DNA of 64,000 nucleotides from Parvibaculum sp039680535. Lineage in GTDB: Bacteria; Pseudomonadota; Alphaproteobacteria; Parvibaculales; Parvibaculaceae. The stretch lies in contig NZ_JBDKSS010000013.1 of the NCBI RefSeq assembly GCF_039680535.1, positions 62,001 to 126,000 of the forward strand, in the 5' to 3' direction. This document shows, one piece after another, positions 31,815 to 40,161 of the stretch. The translations under genes and the position numbers were made by a program. The notes beneath the pieces are model-generated. The model did no database searches. It saw only the letters and a list, made by a program, of their open reading frames with translations, and was not told the origin of the DNA. The number at the start of each line of letters is the position of its first letter. Positions within the stretch are counted from its first letter, which is position 1.

Positions 31815-33353
31815 ATGACGAACCCTCCCCCGGACAAGAGTAGCGATATGGAAAGCCGGGCGCGCCTCGACGCGCTGCTTGCCACGGCCGTTGATGGGGT
31901 CGTCATCATCGACAAGATGGGGATGATCCAGGTCTATAGCCCGGCCTGCGAAAAGCTCTTCGGCTATAGCGCCGATGAAGTGGTCGGCCGCAACGTGAAG
32001 ATGCTCATGCCCGCGCCCTACCGGCAGGAGCATGACGGCTATCTCGAGCACTATCGCAAGACGCATGAGAAGCGGATCATCGGCATTGGCCGCGAGGTCA
32101 TAGGTCAGCGCAAGGACGGGACCACCTTCCCGATGTATCTCTCCGTAGGCGAAGGAAGCTTCGGCGGCGAGAGCATGTTTGTCGGCATCATTCACGACAT
32201 CACGCAGCGCCGCTATCAGGAGCATGCGTTGCGCGAGCGCGAGGCGCGTCTCAGTTCGATCCTCGAAACCGTGCCTGACGCCATCGTCATCATCGACGAA
32301 GTGGGCCTGATCGAATCGTTCAGTCCCGCCGCCGAACGTCTGTTCGGATATGCCTTCGCCGATGTGCTCGGCAAGAATGTGAAGATGCTGATGCCCTCGC
32401 CCTATCGCGAGAGCCATGACAGTTATATGGACCGCTATCGCAGGACGGGCGAGAAGCACATCATCGGCATGGGGCGCATTGTCGTGGGGCAACGCCGCGA
32501 CGGCTCGACCTTCCCGATGGAGCTTTCAGTCGGCGAGATCAGCGTGGGGCAGCGCAGGCTTTTCACAGGCTTCATCCGCGACGTCACCGAACGCCAGAGC
32601 ACTGAGCGCCGCCTGCAGGAGCTGCAGTCGGAGCTGCAGCATGTCTCGCGTCTGAGCGCCATGGGGCAGATGGCCTCGGCGCTTGCACATGAGCTCAACC
32701 AGCCGCTCTCGGCCATCATGAACTATGCCAAGGCCGCGCGGCGCACCATCGATGGCATCGACGATCCGCAGGTCGAGCGGGCGCGGGAACTGATCGACAA
32801 GGCGGGTGCCCAGACCGGACGCGCCGGCCAGATCATCCGCCGGCTGCGCGAATTCATCGAGAAGGGCAAATCGAATCAGGCCTTCGAGAATCTGAACCGC
32901 GTCATGGAGGAAGCGATCGCCCTCGCGCTGGTCGGCGTGGCCGAGGCGAACGTCAAGGTCATCGTGGACCTGGAGGCGGGGCTTCCGCAGGTGCTGATCG
33001 ACAAGATTCAGATTCAGCAGGTGGCGCTCAACCTCATCCGCAACAGCGTCGAGGCGATGCAGGGTGGTTCGCGGCGCGAATTGCTGATCTCGACCCGTCG
33101 CGAGGACGACAAGTTCGCGCTGGTCAGCGTTTGCGACACCGGGCCCGGTCTTGCGCCGGAAGTGGCGGCGAATCTCTTCCAGCCCTTCACGACGACCAAG
33201 GAGCAGGGCATGGGCATCGGCCTGTCCATCTGCCGTTCGATCATCGAGTCTCATGGCGGGGAGCTCTGGGCGACGCCGAACGAGGATGCCGGCGTGACCT
33301 TCTCCTTCCGGGTTCCTCTGACCGACAGAGAGGAGGCTGCGGAGAATGAATAA
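31815..33353 (+). CDS. fixL: Oxygen sensor histidine kinase FixL, two heme-type PAS domains, soluble
   Basis: A 512-residue kinase without membrane segments, as in Bradyrhizobium FixL. PAS1 (about 15-135) and PAS2 (about 145-260) both carry the heme-pocket signature: His in EHDGYLEHY (H73) and SHDSYMDRY (H201), and the regulatory Arg in IIGIGREV (R93) and IIGMGRIV (R221), each followed by a G-x-R-x-D-G-x-T-F-P-M stretch. The His-to-Arg spacing of 20 matches the known FixL heme domain. The kinase core has SALAHELNQPLSAI (H292), LNLIRNSVEAM, DTGPGL and GMGIGLSI. Deoxy-FixL phosphorylates FixJ. The start could also be the ATG at 31848. The stop overlaps fixJ by 8 bases. Confidence 0.95.
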   Translation: MTNPPPDKSSDMESRARLDALLATAVDGVVIIDKMGMIQVYSPACEKLFGYSADEVVGRNVKMLMPAPYRQEHDGYLEHYRKTHEKRIIGIGREVIGQRKDGTTFPMYLSVGEGSFGGESMFVGIIHDITQRRYQEHALREREARLSSILETVPDAIVIIDEVGLIESFSPAAERLFGYAFADVLGKNVKMLMPSPYRESHDSYMDRYRRTGEKHIIGMGRIVVGQRRDGSTFPMELSVGEISVGQRRLFTGFIRDVTERQSTERRLQELQSELQHVSRLSAMGQMASALAHELNQPLSAIMNYAKAARRTIDGIDDPQVERARELIDKAGAQTGRAGQIIRRLREFIEKGKSNQAFENLNRVMEEAIALALVGVAEANVKVIVDLEAGLPQVLIDKIQIQQVALNLIRNSVEAMQGGSRRELLISTRREDDKFALVSVCDTGPGLAPEVAANLFQPFTTTKEQGMGIGLSICRSIIESHGGELWATPNEDAGVTFSFRVPLTDREEAAENE

Positions 33354-33966
33354 CTCCCCCGTCTTCGTCGTGGATGACGATGCGGATGTGCGCGATTCGT
33401 TGCGCGCCCTGCTCGAATCCGACGGATTTCGCGTCGAGGACTTCGATTCGGCCGCGGCTTTCCTGACGGCGCTGACGCCCGGCCGGGGCATCTGCCTCGT
33501 TGTCGATGTCCGGATGCCGGACATGGACGGGCTCACCCTTCAGGAAGAGATCGCCAGGCGGGGCGTGGCGCTTCCCATCATCATCGTCACCGGCCATGCC
33601 GACGTGCCGTTGGCGGTCCGCGCCATGAAGGCAGGCGCCCTCGATTTCATAGAGAAGCCCTATGACGATGAGTTGATGCTTTCGAGCGTCCACAGGGCGC
33701 GCGAGCAGACCATCAGCCAGCAGGCCCAGTCATCGAGTGCCCGGGAGGCGGAGGCGCGGGTCGCCGCGCTGACGCCGCGCGAGCGCGAGGTGCTGGAGCA
33801 TCTGGTCGGCGGCCAGCCCAACAAGGTCATTGCTCATGAATTGGGCATATCGCCGCGCACGGTCGAGATCCACAGGGCGCATCTGATGGAGAAGATGCAG
33901 GCGCGCAGCCTGTCGGATCTGGTGCGAATCGCGCTTACGGCAGGGGTTCAGGCCGCGGGAGCCTAG
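33346..33966 (+). CDS. fixJ: Response regulator FixJ
   Basis: A 206-residue two-domain regulator. The receiver (residues 1-120) has the acidic pocket VVDDDADVRDS, phosphoacceptor D54 in VVDVRMPDMDG, T near 82 (IIIVTGHAD) and K104 (FIEKPY). The LuxR-type DNA-binding domain is LTPREREVLEHLVGGQPNKVIAHELGISPRTVEIHRAHLMEKM. Phosphorylated FixJ activates fixK-type and oxidase genes under low oxygen. The start at 33346 lies inside the end of fixL (ATGAATAA), so the two are coupled. A stand-alone receiver gene follows after 82 bases. Confidence 0.95.
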   Translation: MNNSPVFVVDDDADVRDSLRALLESDGFRVEDFDSAAAFLTALTPGRGICLVVDVRMPDMDGLTLQEEIARRGVALPIIIVTGHADVPLAVRAMKAGALDFIEKPYDDELMLSSVHRAREQTISQQAQSSSAREAEARVAALTPREREVLEHLVGGQPNKVIAHELGISPRTVEIHRAHLMEKMQARSLSDLVRIALTAGVQAAGA

Positions 33967-34048
33967 GGAAAACCCCTATATCAGTCTGGCCAAAGGCTCC
34001 CTATCTTATTTCTGTCATCCACCGAATATCGCTCTGGAGGCGGCTGTC

Positions 34049-34423
34049 ATGGCCAGTTCCGGGCGTGCGGTCTGTGTCGTCGACGACGACGAGGCTGTGC
34101 GCGATTCAATGCGTGTCCTGCTCGAGTCCCACGGTCTTACCGTGAGGGATTACGGCTCGGCGCGCGCCTTTCTCGCGGAGGTGCCGGGGGATGGCTGCCT
34201 GCTGCTCGACCTGCATATGCCGGAAATGAACGGTCTCGAGCTTCTCGAAAAGCTGCGGGCCGAGCGGGTGGACATTCCGACCATCATCATGACCGGCCGG
34301 AGCGATGCCGGATTGCGCGCCCGGGCCCAGAGGGCGGGGGTCATCGCCTTCCTCGACAAGCCCGCCGACGAGGACAAGCTCATCGACTCGATCGAGCACG
34401 CGCTGGCCGCCCGAGGCGCCTGA
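34049..34423 (+). CDS. Single-domain response regulator
   Basis: A 124-residue receiver without an output domain. It has VVDDDEAVRDSM, phosphoacceptor D54 in LLLDLHMPEMNG, MTGRSD and the conserved Lys in FLDKPAD. It is closely similar to the FixJ receiver (same spacing of acidic pocket and D54), so it may have arisen by duplication and could act as a phosphate sink, or a competitor, for FixL; in Rhizobium, FixT inhibits FixL but is a different type of protein. A GGAGG ribosome site lies upstream. It precedes ccoN by 129 bases. Confidence 0.9.
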   Translation: MASSGRAVCVVDDDEAVRDSMRVLLESHGLTVRDYGSARAFLAEVPGDGCLLLDLHMPEMNGLELLEKLRAERVDIPTIIMTGRSDAGLRARAQRAGVIAFLDKPADEDKLIDSIEHALAARGA

Positions 34424-34552
34424 AAAGCCGCGCATTTCGGCCACTGCGGCAATCTCGCGCAGCGGCGAAACACCCTACGTACATTTCCTGATTTCGCCTT
34501 AAAAGAGCCCACGGCATGGTGAATGCCACAGGCAACAGAAGGAGATCGTCAA

Positions 34553-36250
34553 ATGGCGGTTTCAGGCGGGGCGGGCGGTCGTCTCCACGGAACAATGACC
34601 ACGTCGTCTTACTTGACGGCGATCGTGCTGGTGGCGGGGGCGCTTTACAGCCTCGTCGTCGCGGCAAAGGCTTATGATGTACCGATGGCGGTCCATGCGT
34701 GGATTTTCACGCTGGCCTTCGTCGCGGGCGTCCTGGCGATCGGGAATCGCCATTTCAATGCCCTGAAGGCGCTTCCCGGCGCCGATGACGGCAAGGGTTA
34801 TAACGATACCGTCATCAAATATGGCGTGGTCGCGACGCTCTTCTGGGGCATCGCCGGCATGCTGGCGGGTTTCTACATCGCCAGCGAACTGGCCTTCCCG
34901 GCCCTCAATCTCGACTTCGCCTATATCAGCTTCGGCCGGCTCCGCCCCGTGCATACGTCGGGCGTGATCTTCGCCATGGGCGGCAACGCGCTGATCGCGA
35001 CCTCGTTCTATGTCGTGCAGCGGACCTGCCGCACTCGCCTTGCCGGCGATATCGCCCCCTGGTTCGTCTTCTGGGGCTACAACCTCTTCATCGTCATCGC
35101 GGCGACCGGCTACCTGATGGGTGTGACGGAGGGCCGCGAATATGCCGAGCCCGAGTGGTACACCGACATCTGGCTCACCATCGTCTGGGTGACCTACCTC
35201 CTCGTCTTCCTCGGAACGCTGATGAAGCGCAAGGAGCCGCATATCTATGTGGCGAACTGGTTCTACCTGTCGTTCATCGTCACGATCGCGATGCTTCACC
35301 TCGGCAACAACCTGACGGTGCCGGTCTCGATCTTCTCGAGCAAGAGCTTCAGCGCCTTCTCGGGCGTGCAGGACGCGCTGATCCAGTGGTGGTATGGCCA
35401 CAATGCGGTCGGCTTCTTCCTGACGGCGGGCTTCCTCGGCATGATGTACTACTTCGTGCCGAAGCGCGCCGGTCGTCCGGTCTACTCGTACCGGCTTTCG
35501 ATCATTCACTTCTGGGCGCTCATCTTCCTCTACATCTGGGCTGGCCCGCACCATCTGCACTACACGGCTCTGCCTGACTGGGCGCAGACGCTCGGCATGA
35601 CCTTCTCGATCATGCTGTGGATGCCCAGCTGGGGCGGCATGATCAACGGCCTGATGACGCTTTCGGGCGCCTGGGACAAGCTGCGCACCGACCCGGTGAT
35701 CCGCATGCTCGTCGTGTCGGTCGCCTTCTACGGCATGTCGACCTTCGAAGGTCCGCTCATGTCGATCAAGGCGGTGAACTCGCTCTCGCACTACACCGAC
35801 TGGACCATCGGCCACGTGCATTCGGGCGCCATGGGCTGGGTCGGCTTCGTCACCTTCGGCGCCGTCTACTGCCTCGTTCCCTGGCTGTGGAAGCGCGAAC
35901 GGCTCTACTCGATCGCGCTTGTGAGCTGGCACTTCTGGATCTCGACCATGGGCATCGTGCTCTACATCACCGCGATGTGGGTGTCGGGCATCCTTCAGGG
36001 TCTGATGTGGCGTGCCTATGACGCGCAGGGCTTCCTCGAATATTCCTTCGTGGAAACCGTCGCGGCGATGCACCCCTTCTACATCATCCGCGCTCTGGGT
36101 GGCCTCCTCTATCTCGCTGGCACGCTCATCATGGTCTACAACTGCTGGCGGACAATTCGGGGCGACGTGCGTTCGGGCGAACCTATCGTCGCCAACGCAC
36201 CTGCCAACGCCCACGGTCCCGTCGGCGCGCTTGCGCAGCCGGCTGAGTGA
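34553..36250 (+). CDS. ccoN: Cytochrome cbb3 oxidase subunit I
   Basis: Catalytic heme-copper subunit of the high-affinity cbb3 oxidase; 565 residues and about 12-14 membrane helices. Ligand motifs visible: LRPVHTSGVIFAMGG (low-spin heme His), WWYGHNAVGFF and GPHHLHYTALP (copper B histidines), GHVHSGAMGWVGF (heme His pair), and WTIGHVHSG near the C-terminus. The ATG at 34553 has AAGGAG 9 bases upstream; an earlier ATG in frame (34523) is less well placed. The first gene of ccoNOQP. No consensus Fnr/FixK box was found in the 129-base leader, so activation may come through FixJ or a divergent site. Confidence 0.97.
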   Translation: MAVSGGAGGRLHGTMTTSSYLTAIVLVAGALYSLVVAAKAYDVPMAVHAWIFTLAFVAGVLAIGNRHFNALKALPGADDGKGYNDTVIKYGVVATLFWGIAGMLAGFYIASELAFPALNLDFAYISFGRLRPVHTSGVIFAMGGNALIATSFYVVQRTCRTRLAGDIAPWFVFWGYNLFIVIAATGYLMGVTEGREYAEPEWYTDIWLTIVWVTYLLVFLGTLMKRKEPHIYVANWFYLSFIVTIAMLHLGNNLTVPVSIFSSKSFSAFSGVQDALIQWWYGHNAVGFFLTAGFLGMMYYFVPKRAGRPVYSYRLSIIHFWALIFLYIWAGPHHLHYTALPDWAQTLGMTFSIMLWMPSWGGMINGLMTLSGAWDKLRTDPVIRMLVVSVAFYGMSTFEGPLMSIKAVNSLSHYTDWTIGHVHSGAMGWVGFVTFGAVYCLVPWLWKRERLYSIALVSWHFWISTMGIVLYITAMWVSGILQGLMWRAYDAQGFLEYSFVETVAAMHPFYIIRALGGLLYLAGTLIMVYNCWRTIRGDVRSGEPIVANAPANAHGPVGALAQPAE

Positions 36251-36261
36251 AGGAGAGGCAC

Positions 36262-36990
36262 ATGTCCAGATTTTCGCATGAAGTCATCGAGAAGAACTCG
36301 ATCCTGCTTCTCATCCTCTCGCTCATCGCGGTGTCGATCGGCGGTATCGTCGAGATCATCCCGACCTTCCTCATCAAGACCACGGTCGAGGACGTGAAGG
36401 GAGTGCGGCCTTATAGCCCACTCGAACTCGCGGGACGCAACATCTATATCCGCGAAGGCTGCTACCTCTGCCACAGCCAGATGATCCGTTCGCTTCGTTC
36501 GGAAGTGGAGCGCTACGGTCATTACTCTCTGGCGGCCGAAAGCATGTACGACCACCCCTTCCAGTGGGGTTCGAAGCGCAACGGGCCGGATATCGCCCGT
36601 ATCGGCGGCAAGTATTCGGACGAGTGGCATCGTCTGCATATGGCCAACCCGCGCCAGGTCGTGCCGGAGTCCGTGATGCCTGGCTATCCGTATCTGGCAA
36701 AGACGCCCCTCGATTACACGCATATCGCCGACGACATGAAGGCGCTGCGCGTGACGGGTGTTCCCTATACGGATGAAGAGATTGCCAATGCGAAGGCCGA
36801 TCTCGAGGCGCAGGTCAATCCGGATGGCGATACTTCCGGTATCCAGGGGCGTTATCCCAAGGCTGTCATCCGCAACTTCGATGGCAACCCGCAGATGGTC
36901 AGCGAACTCGATGCACTGGTGGCCTATCTCCAGATGCTCGGAACGCTGGTCGACTTCAATGCCTTCGACAGCGCCGACTTCAAGCAGTGA
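36262..36990 (+). CDS. ccoO: Cytochrome cbb3 oxidase subunit II (mono-heme cytochrome c)
   Basis: A 242-residue membrane-anchored cytochrome c. One membrane segment spans about 14-37 (NSILLLILSLIAVSIGGIVEII). The heme c site is EGCYLCHSQMIR (about residue 70) and the axial Met lies in PRQVVPESVMPGYP. The ATG at 36262 has AAGGAGAGG 5 bases upstream; a GTG 15 bases earlier is an alternative. It passes electrons from CcoP to the CcoN hemes. It starts 11 bases after ccoN and ends 8 bases before ccoQ. Confidence 0.97.
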   Translation: MSRFSHEVIEKNSILLLILSLIAVSIGGIVEIIPTFLIKTTVEDVKGVRPYSPLELAGRNIYIREGCYLCHSQMIRSLRSEVERYGHYSLAAESMYDHPFQWGSKRNGPDIARIGGKYSDEWHRLHMANPRQVVPESVMPGYPYLAKTPLDYTHIADDMKALRVTGVPYTDEEIANAKADLEAQVNPDGDTSGIQGRYPKAVIRNFDGNPQMVSELDALVAYLQMLGTLVDFNAFDSADFKQ

Positions 36991-36998
36991 GCACAGCC

Positions 36999-37166
36999 AT
37001 GACACATCAGGAAATATCGGCTCTCGCCGGAACCTGGGGACTGGTGCTTTTCTGCGTCGTGTTCCTCATTGCCGTCGGCTATGCGCTTTGGCCGTCGAAC
37101 AGGAAGACCTTTGAGCATCTGGCCCGCTTGCCGCTCAATGACGATCATGAAGGGGGCGCGCAATGA
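36999..37166 (+). CDS. ccoQ: Cytochrome cbb3 oxidase subunit IV
   Basis: A 55-residue small subunit with one membrane helix (TWGLVLFCVVFLIAVGYALW, residues 12-31) and a polar, charged C-terminus (NRKTFEHLARLPLNDDHEGG), the standard CcoQ form. It stabilises the assembled oxidase. The stop overlaps the ccoP start by 4 bases (ATGA). Identification rests on size, topology and position between ccoO and ccoP. Confidence 0.93.
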   Translation: MTHQEISALAGTWGLVLFCVVFLIAVGYALWPSNRKTFEHLARLPLNDDHEGGAQ

Positions 37167-38047
37167 GCACGCAAAAGCATACGGACGAAGTCTCCGGCGT
37201 CGAGACAACCGGACATGAGTGGGATGGCATCAGGGAGCTGAACAATCCGCTGCCCAAGTGGTGGATCTACACCTTCTATGTCTGCATCCTCTGGTCGCTC
37301 GCCTATTGGGTCGTCTTCCCCGCCTGGCCCTATTTCACGGGCGGCGGCTGGAAGCACACGGCAGGTTCCTTCGGCTATACGCAGCGCGGCGAAGTTTCCA
37401 CCGAACTGCAGAAGGTGGCCGAGGGGCGCGCCGTGTTCCTGAAGCAGATCGAGGCCATGCCCATCGAGGATATCGCGAAAAACGAGAACCTCATGGAAGT
37501 GGCGCTTGCCGGCGGCAGGGCTACCTTCGCCGACAACTGCGCTCCGTGCCATGGCTCGGGCGCGGCGGGCGGCAACGGCTTCCCCAACCTGAACGACGAC
37601 GACTGGCTCTGGGGCGGCACGCTGTCCGACATCCAGACCACGTTGACGCACGGCATTCGCTGGGAGGCTGACGCTGACACCCGTCAGAACATGATGCCTC
37701 GTTTCCTCGATGACAGCATGTTGAAGGCCGATCAGGTCAACGACGTTGCCGAGTATGTGCTGTCGCTGAACAATAAGGCCGACGACGCCGCGGCGGCGAA
37801 GCGCGGTGCGGAAGTCTTTGCGGCGAACTGCGTTGCCTGCCATGGCGCAGACGCCAAGGGCAACCAGCAGCTCGGTGCACCGAACCTGACCGACGCGATC
37901 TGGCTCTATGGCGGCGACAAGGCCACCATCGTGCAGACCGTTTCCCATGGTCGCAACGGCGTGATGCCGGCCTGGGGCACTCGCCTGTCCGGTTCGACCA
38001 TCAAGGAACTTGCGCTTTACGTCCATTCGCTGGGCGGAGGCAAATAA
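37163..38047 (+). CDS. ccoP: Cytochrome cbb3 oxidase subunit III (di-heme cytochrome c)
   Basis: A 294-residue subunit receiving electrons from the bc1 complex or soluble cytochromes. The cytoplasmic N-terminus carries HEWDGIRELNNPLPKWW, typical of CcoP, followed by a membrane segment (WWIYTFYVCILWSLAYWVVF, about 31-50). Two heme c sites are present, DNCAPCHGSGAAG (about residue 127) and ANCVACHGADAKG (about 222), with axial Met in MMPRF and GVMPAWGT. A hairpin (38048-38068) directly follows the stop. Confidence 0.97.
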   Translation: MSTQKHTDEVSGVETTGHEWDGIRELNNPLPKWWIYTFYVCILWSLAYWVVFPAWPYFTGGGWKHTAGSFGYTQRGEVSTELQKVAEGRAVFLKQIEAMPIEDIAKNENLMEVALAGGRATFADNCAPCHGSGAAGGNGFPNLNDDDWLWGGTLSDIQTTLTHGIRWEADADTRQNMMPRFLDDSMLKADQVNDVAEYVLSLNNKADDAAAAKRGAEVFAANCVACHGADAKGNQQLGAPNLTDAIWLYGGDKATIVQTVSHGRNGVMPAWGTRLSGSTIKELALYVHSLGGGK

Positions 38048-38068
38048 TCGGCGCGCGTTACGCGCCGA
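38048..38068 (+). repeat. Stem-loop between ccoP and ccoG
   Basis: TCGGCGCG and CGCGCCGA form a perfect 8-bp stem with a 5-base loop, beginning right after the ccoP stop and ending next to the AAGGAG ribosome site of ccoG. No U-tract follows, so it may be a processing or mRNA-stability element that lowers ccoGHIS output relative to ccoNOQP. Confidence 0.55.
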
Positions 38069-38083
38069 AGGAGTGAGTGAGTT

Positions 38084-39610
38084 ATGACGGAACCCGCCGT
38101 AAATCTCGAAAACCTGGTGGCGGAGGCTGTGAATACAGCCTCCGCCGTTTCCTCTGCACGGCTGAACGACGACAGCGCGGTCGCCGTCAACTCGCAGGCG
38201 AACCGGCCCCTTTACCAGAGCCGCATCAAGGTTCATCCGAAAGTCGTCCACGGCACGTTCCGTCGTGTCAAATGGCTGGTGATGGCGATCACCCTGTCCA
38301 TCTACTATGTGACGCCGTTCATCCGCTGGAACCGTGGGCCGGGAATGCCCGATCAGGCGGTCCTGCTCGACTTTCCGGCGCGGCGCTTCTATTTCTTCTT
38401 TCTCGAGATCTGGCCGCAGGAATTCTATTACGTCACCGGCCTGTTGATCCTCGCCGCGCTCGGGCTGTTCCTTGCGACGAGCGTCGCCGGCCGTGTCTGG
38501 TGCGGATATACCTGCCCGCAGACGGTCTGGACCGATCTATTCGTATTTGTCGAACGTCTCTTCGAAGGCGATCGCTCCGCTCGCATCAGGCTCGACAAGG
38601 AAGGCTGGAGCGTCGGCAAGTTTGCGCGCAAGGCGGGCAAGCATGCGGTCTGGCTACTCATTGCGATCCTTACCGGCGGCGCCTGGGTTTTCTATTTCGC
38701 CGACGCGCCGACGCTGGCCATGCAGATGGTCACGTTCTCCGCGCCGATGACCGCCTATATCTTCGTCGGCCTTTTCACCGCAACGACCTATACGCTGGGC
38801 GGCATCGCCCGCGAGCAGGTCTGCATTTACATGTGCCCCTGGCCACGCATTCAGGGCGCGATGTTCGACGAGGAGTCGCTCCTCGTCAGCTACAAGGACG
38901 ATCGGGGCGAAAAGCGCGGTCCGCACAAGAAGGGCACGAGTTGGGAGGGGCGCGGCGATTGCATCGATTGCGGTCAGTGCGTGGCTGCCTGCCCTGTGGG
39001 CATCGACATTCGTGACGGCATGCAGCTCGAGTGCATTCAGTGCGCCCTCTGCATCGATGCCTGCAACGAAATCATGGACAAGGTCGAACGCCCGCGCGGT
39101 CTGATCGGCTATGACACGCTCGGCAATCAGGAACGCCGCAAGGCCGGTAAGCCGCCGCGCTTTCGGATCGTTCGTCCGCGTACGATCGTCTATGCGGTGG
39201 CCTTGCTGCTCGTATCGGCGATCATGGTCGTTGCGCTGGCCAGCCGCGAGACGCTTCAGCTCAACATTCTGCGCGACCGCAATCCGTTGTTCGTGACCTT
39301 GTCCGACGGAAGCGTTCGGAACGGCTACGGCATCAAGATCATCAACAAGGATACGGTGGCGCATACCATCCATGTCTCGATCGATGGATTGGAAGGAGCC
39401 CGCCTTGCGGGCATTTCCGCCGACGATGTCAATCCGACCGAGATCGAAATGAGCGCTGACGCGCTGAAGAATGTGCGCTTCTACGTGAGCTTGCCGAAGG
39501 ACCGGGTGTCCGAGCTTGACGGCGGATATGCGAAGCTCAATTTCGTCGTGACTGACGAAACGGGACGGCGCACCGTCAAGGAAACCACTTTCAGGGGACC
39601 GGACCAATGA
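38084..39610 (+). CDS. ccoG: cbb3 oxidase assembly protein CcoG (FixG/RdxA), polyferredoxin
   Basis: A 508-residue membrane Fe-S protein, a cupric reductase needed for cbb3 copper delivery. Membrane segments lie at about 65-83, 105-135, 187-205, 220-240 and 365-385. Two 4Fe-4S binding clusters are seen in CIDCGQCVAACPVGIDI (about 291-307) and CIQCALCIDACNEIM (about 315-330). A Cys pair in the membrane region (VWCGYTCPQT) is also conserved. The C-terminal 120 residues are a periplasmic Ig-like domain. Its stop overlaps ccoH by 4 bases. Confidence 0.96.
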   Translation: MTEPAVNLENLVAEAVNTASAVSSARLNDDSAVAVNSQANRPLYQSRIKVHPKVVHGTFRRVKWLVMAITLSIYYVTPFIRWNRGPGMPDQAVLLDFPARRFYFFFLEIWPQEFYYVTGLLILAALGLFLATSVAGRVWCGYTCPQTVWTDLFVFVERLFEGDRSARIRLDKEGWSVGKFARKAGKHAVWLLIAILTGGAWVFYFADAPTLAMQMVTFSAPMTAYIFVGLFTATTYTLGGIAREQVCIYMCPWPRIQGAMFDEESLLVSYKDDRGEKRGPHKKGTSWEGRGDCIDCGQCVAACPVGIDIRDGMQLECIQCALCIDACNEIMDKVERPRGLIGYDTLGNQERRKAGKPPRFRIVRPRTIVYAVALLLVSAIMVVALASRETLQLNILRDRNPLFVTLSDGSVRNGYGIKIINKDTVAHTIHVSIDGLEGARLAGISADDVNPTEIEMSADALKNVRFYVSLPKDRVSELDGGYAKLNFVVTDETGRRTVKETTFRGPDQ

Positions 39611-40137
39611 GCATCGAAGATACGGATTACCATCCAACCGAGCGCTTCGGAAAGATTACCGGTCGGCGTTTCCTGATCTTCATGATCCTCAGTTTCGGCG
39701 TGATCACGGGAGTGAACGGCATCTTCATCTACGAAGCCTTGTCGACTTTCGACGGCATCGAGGCCGACGACGCCTATCAGCGCGGCCGCGCCTACAATAA
39801 GGACCTTGCCGCGATGGAGGCCCAGAAGGCGCTGGGCTGGAAGGCGGAGGTGTCCCGGCCGGTGAGCGCGGCAGATGGCGCAACGCATCTTTCGGCGCGC
39901 TTCGTGGACAAGCAGGGCGCGCCGCTGGTCGGCCTCAAGGTCAACGCGACCTTTTTCCGTCCGGTCATGGTCGGCGCGGACAGGACCGAACTCATGCGCG
40001 AGACGGCGCCCGGCCAATATGAGGCCGATTTCAAGCTCGCCTATGACGGCAACTGGCTTATCCGGCTTGCGGCGCTTGGCCCCAAGGGCGAAAAATTCGC
40101 CCAGGAAACCCGCGCCCTTGTGAAGCCGGCCCATTAG
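39607..40137 (+). CDS. ccoH: cbb3 oxidase assembly protein CcoH (FixH)
   Basis: A 176-residue single-pass membrane protein (segment about 20-42, GRRFLIFMILSFGVITGVNGIFI) with a periplasmic beta-rich domain. The post-membrane motif DDAYQRGRAYNKDL is typical of FixH, as is the domain with FVDKQGAPLVGLKVNATFFRP. It helps assemble the oxidase together with CcoI. It overlaps ccoG by 4 bases and lies 24 bases before ccoI. Confidence 0.93.
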   Translation: MSIEDTDYHPTERFGKITGRRFLIFMILSFGVITGVNGIFIYEALSTFDGIEADDAYQRGRAYNKDLAAMEAQKALGWKAEVSRPVSAADGATHLSARFVDKQGAPLVGLKVNATFFRPVMVGADRTELMRETAPGQYEADFKLAYDGNWLIRLAALGPKGEKFAQETRALVKPAH

Positions 40138-40161
40138 ACGCTTCATGACCCAGGGGTCTTT

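Noticed and set aside
34424..34552. A FixK/Fnr box in front of ccoN
   Set aside because: The closest string, TGATTTCGCCTTAA, fails in the second half-site; no consensus box is present.
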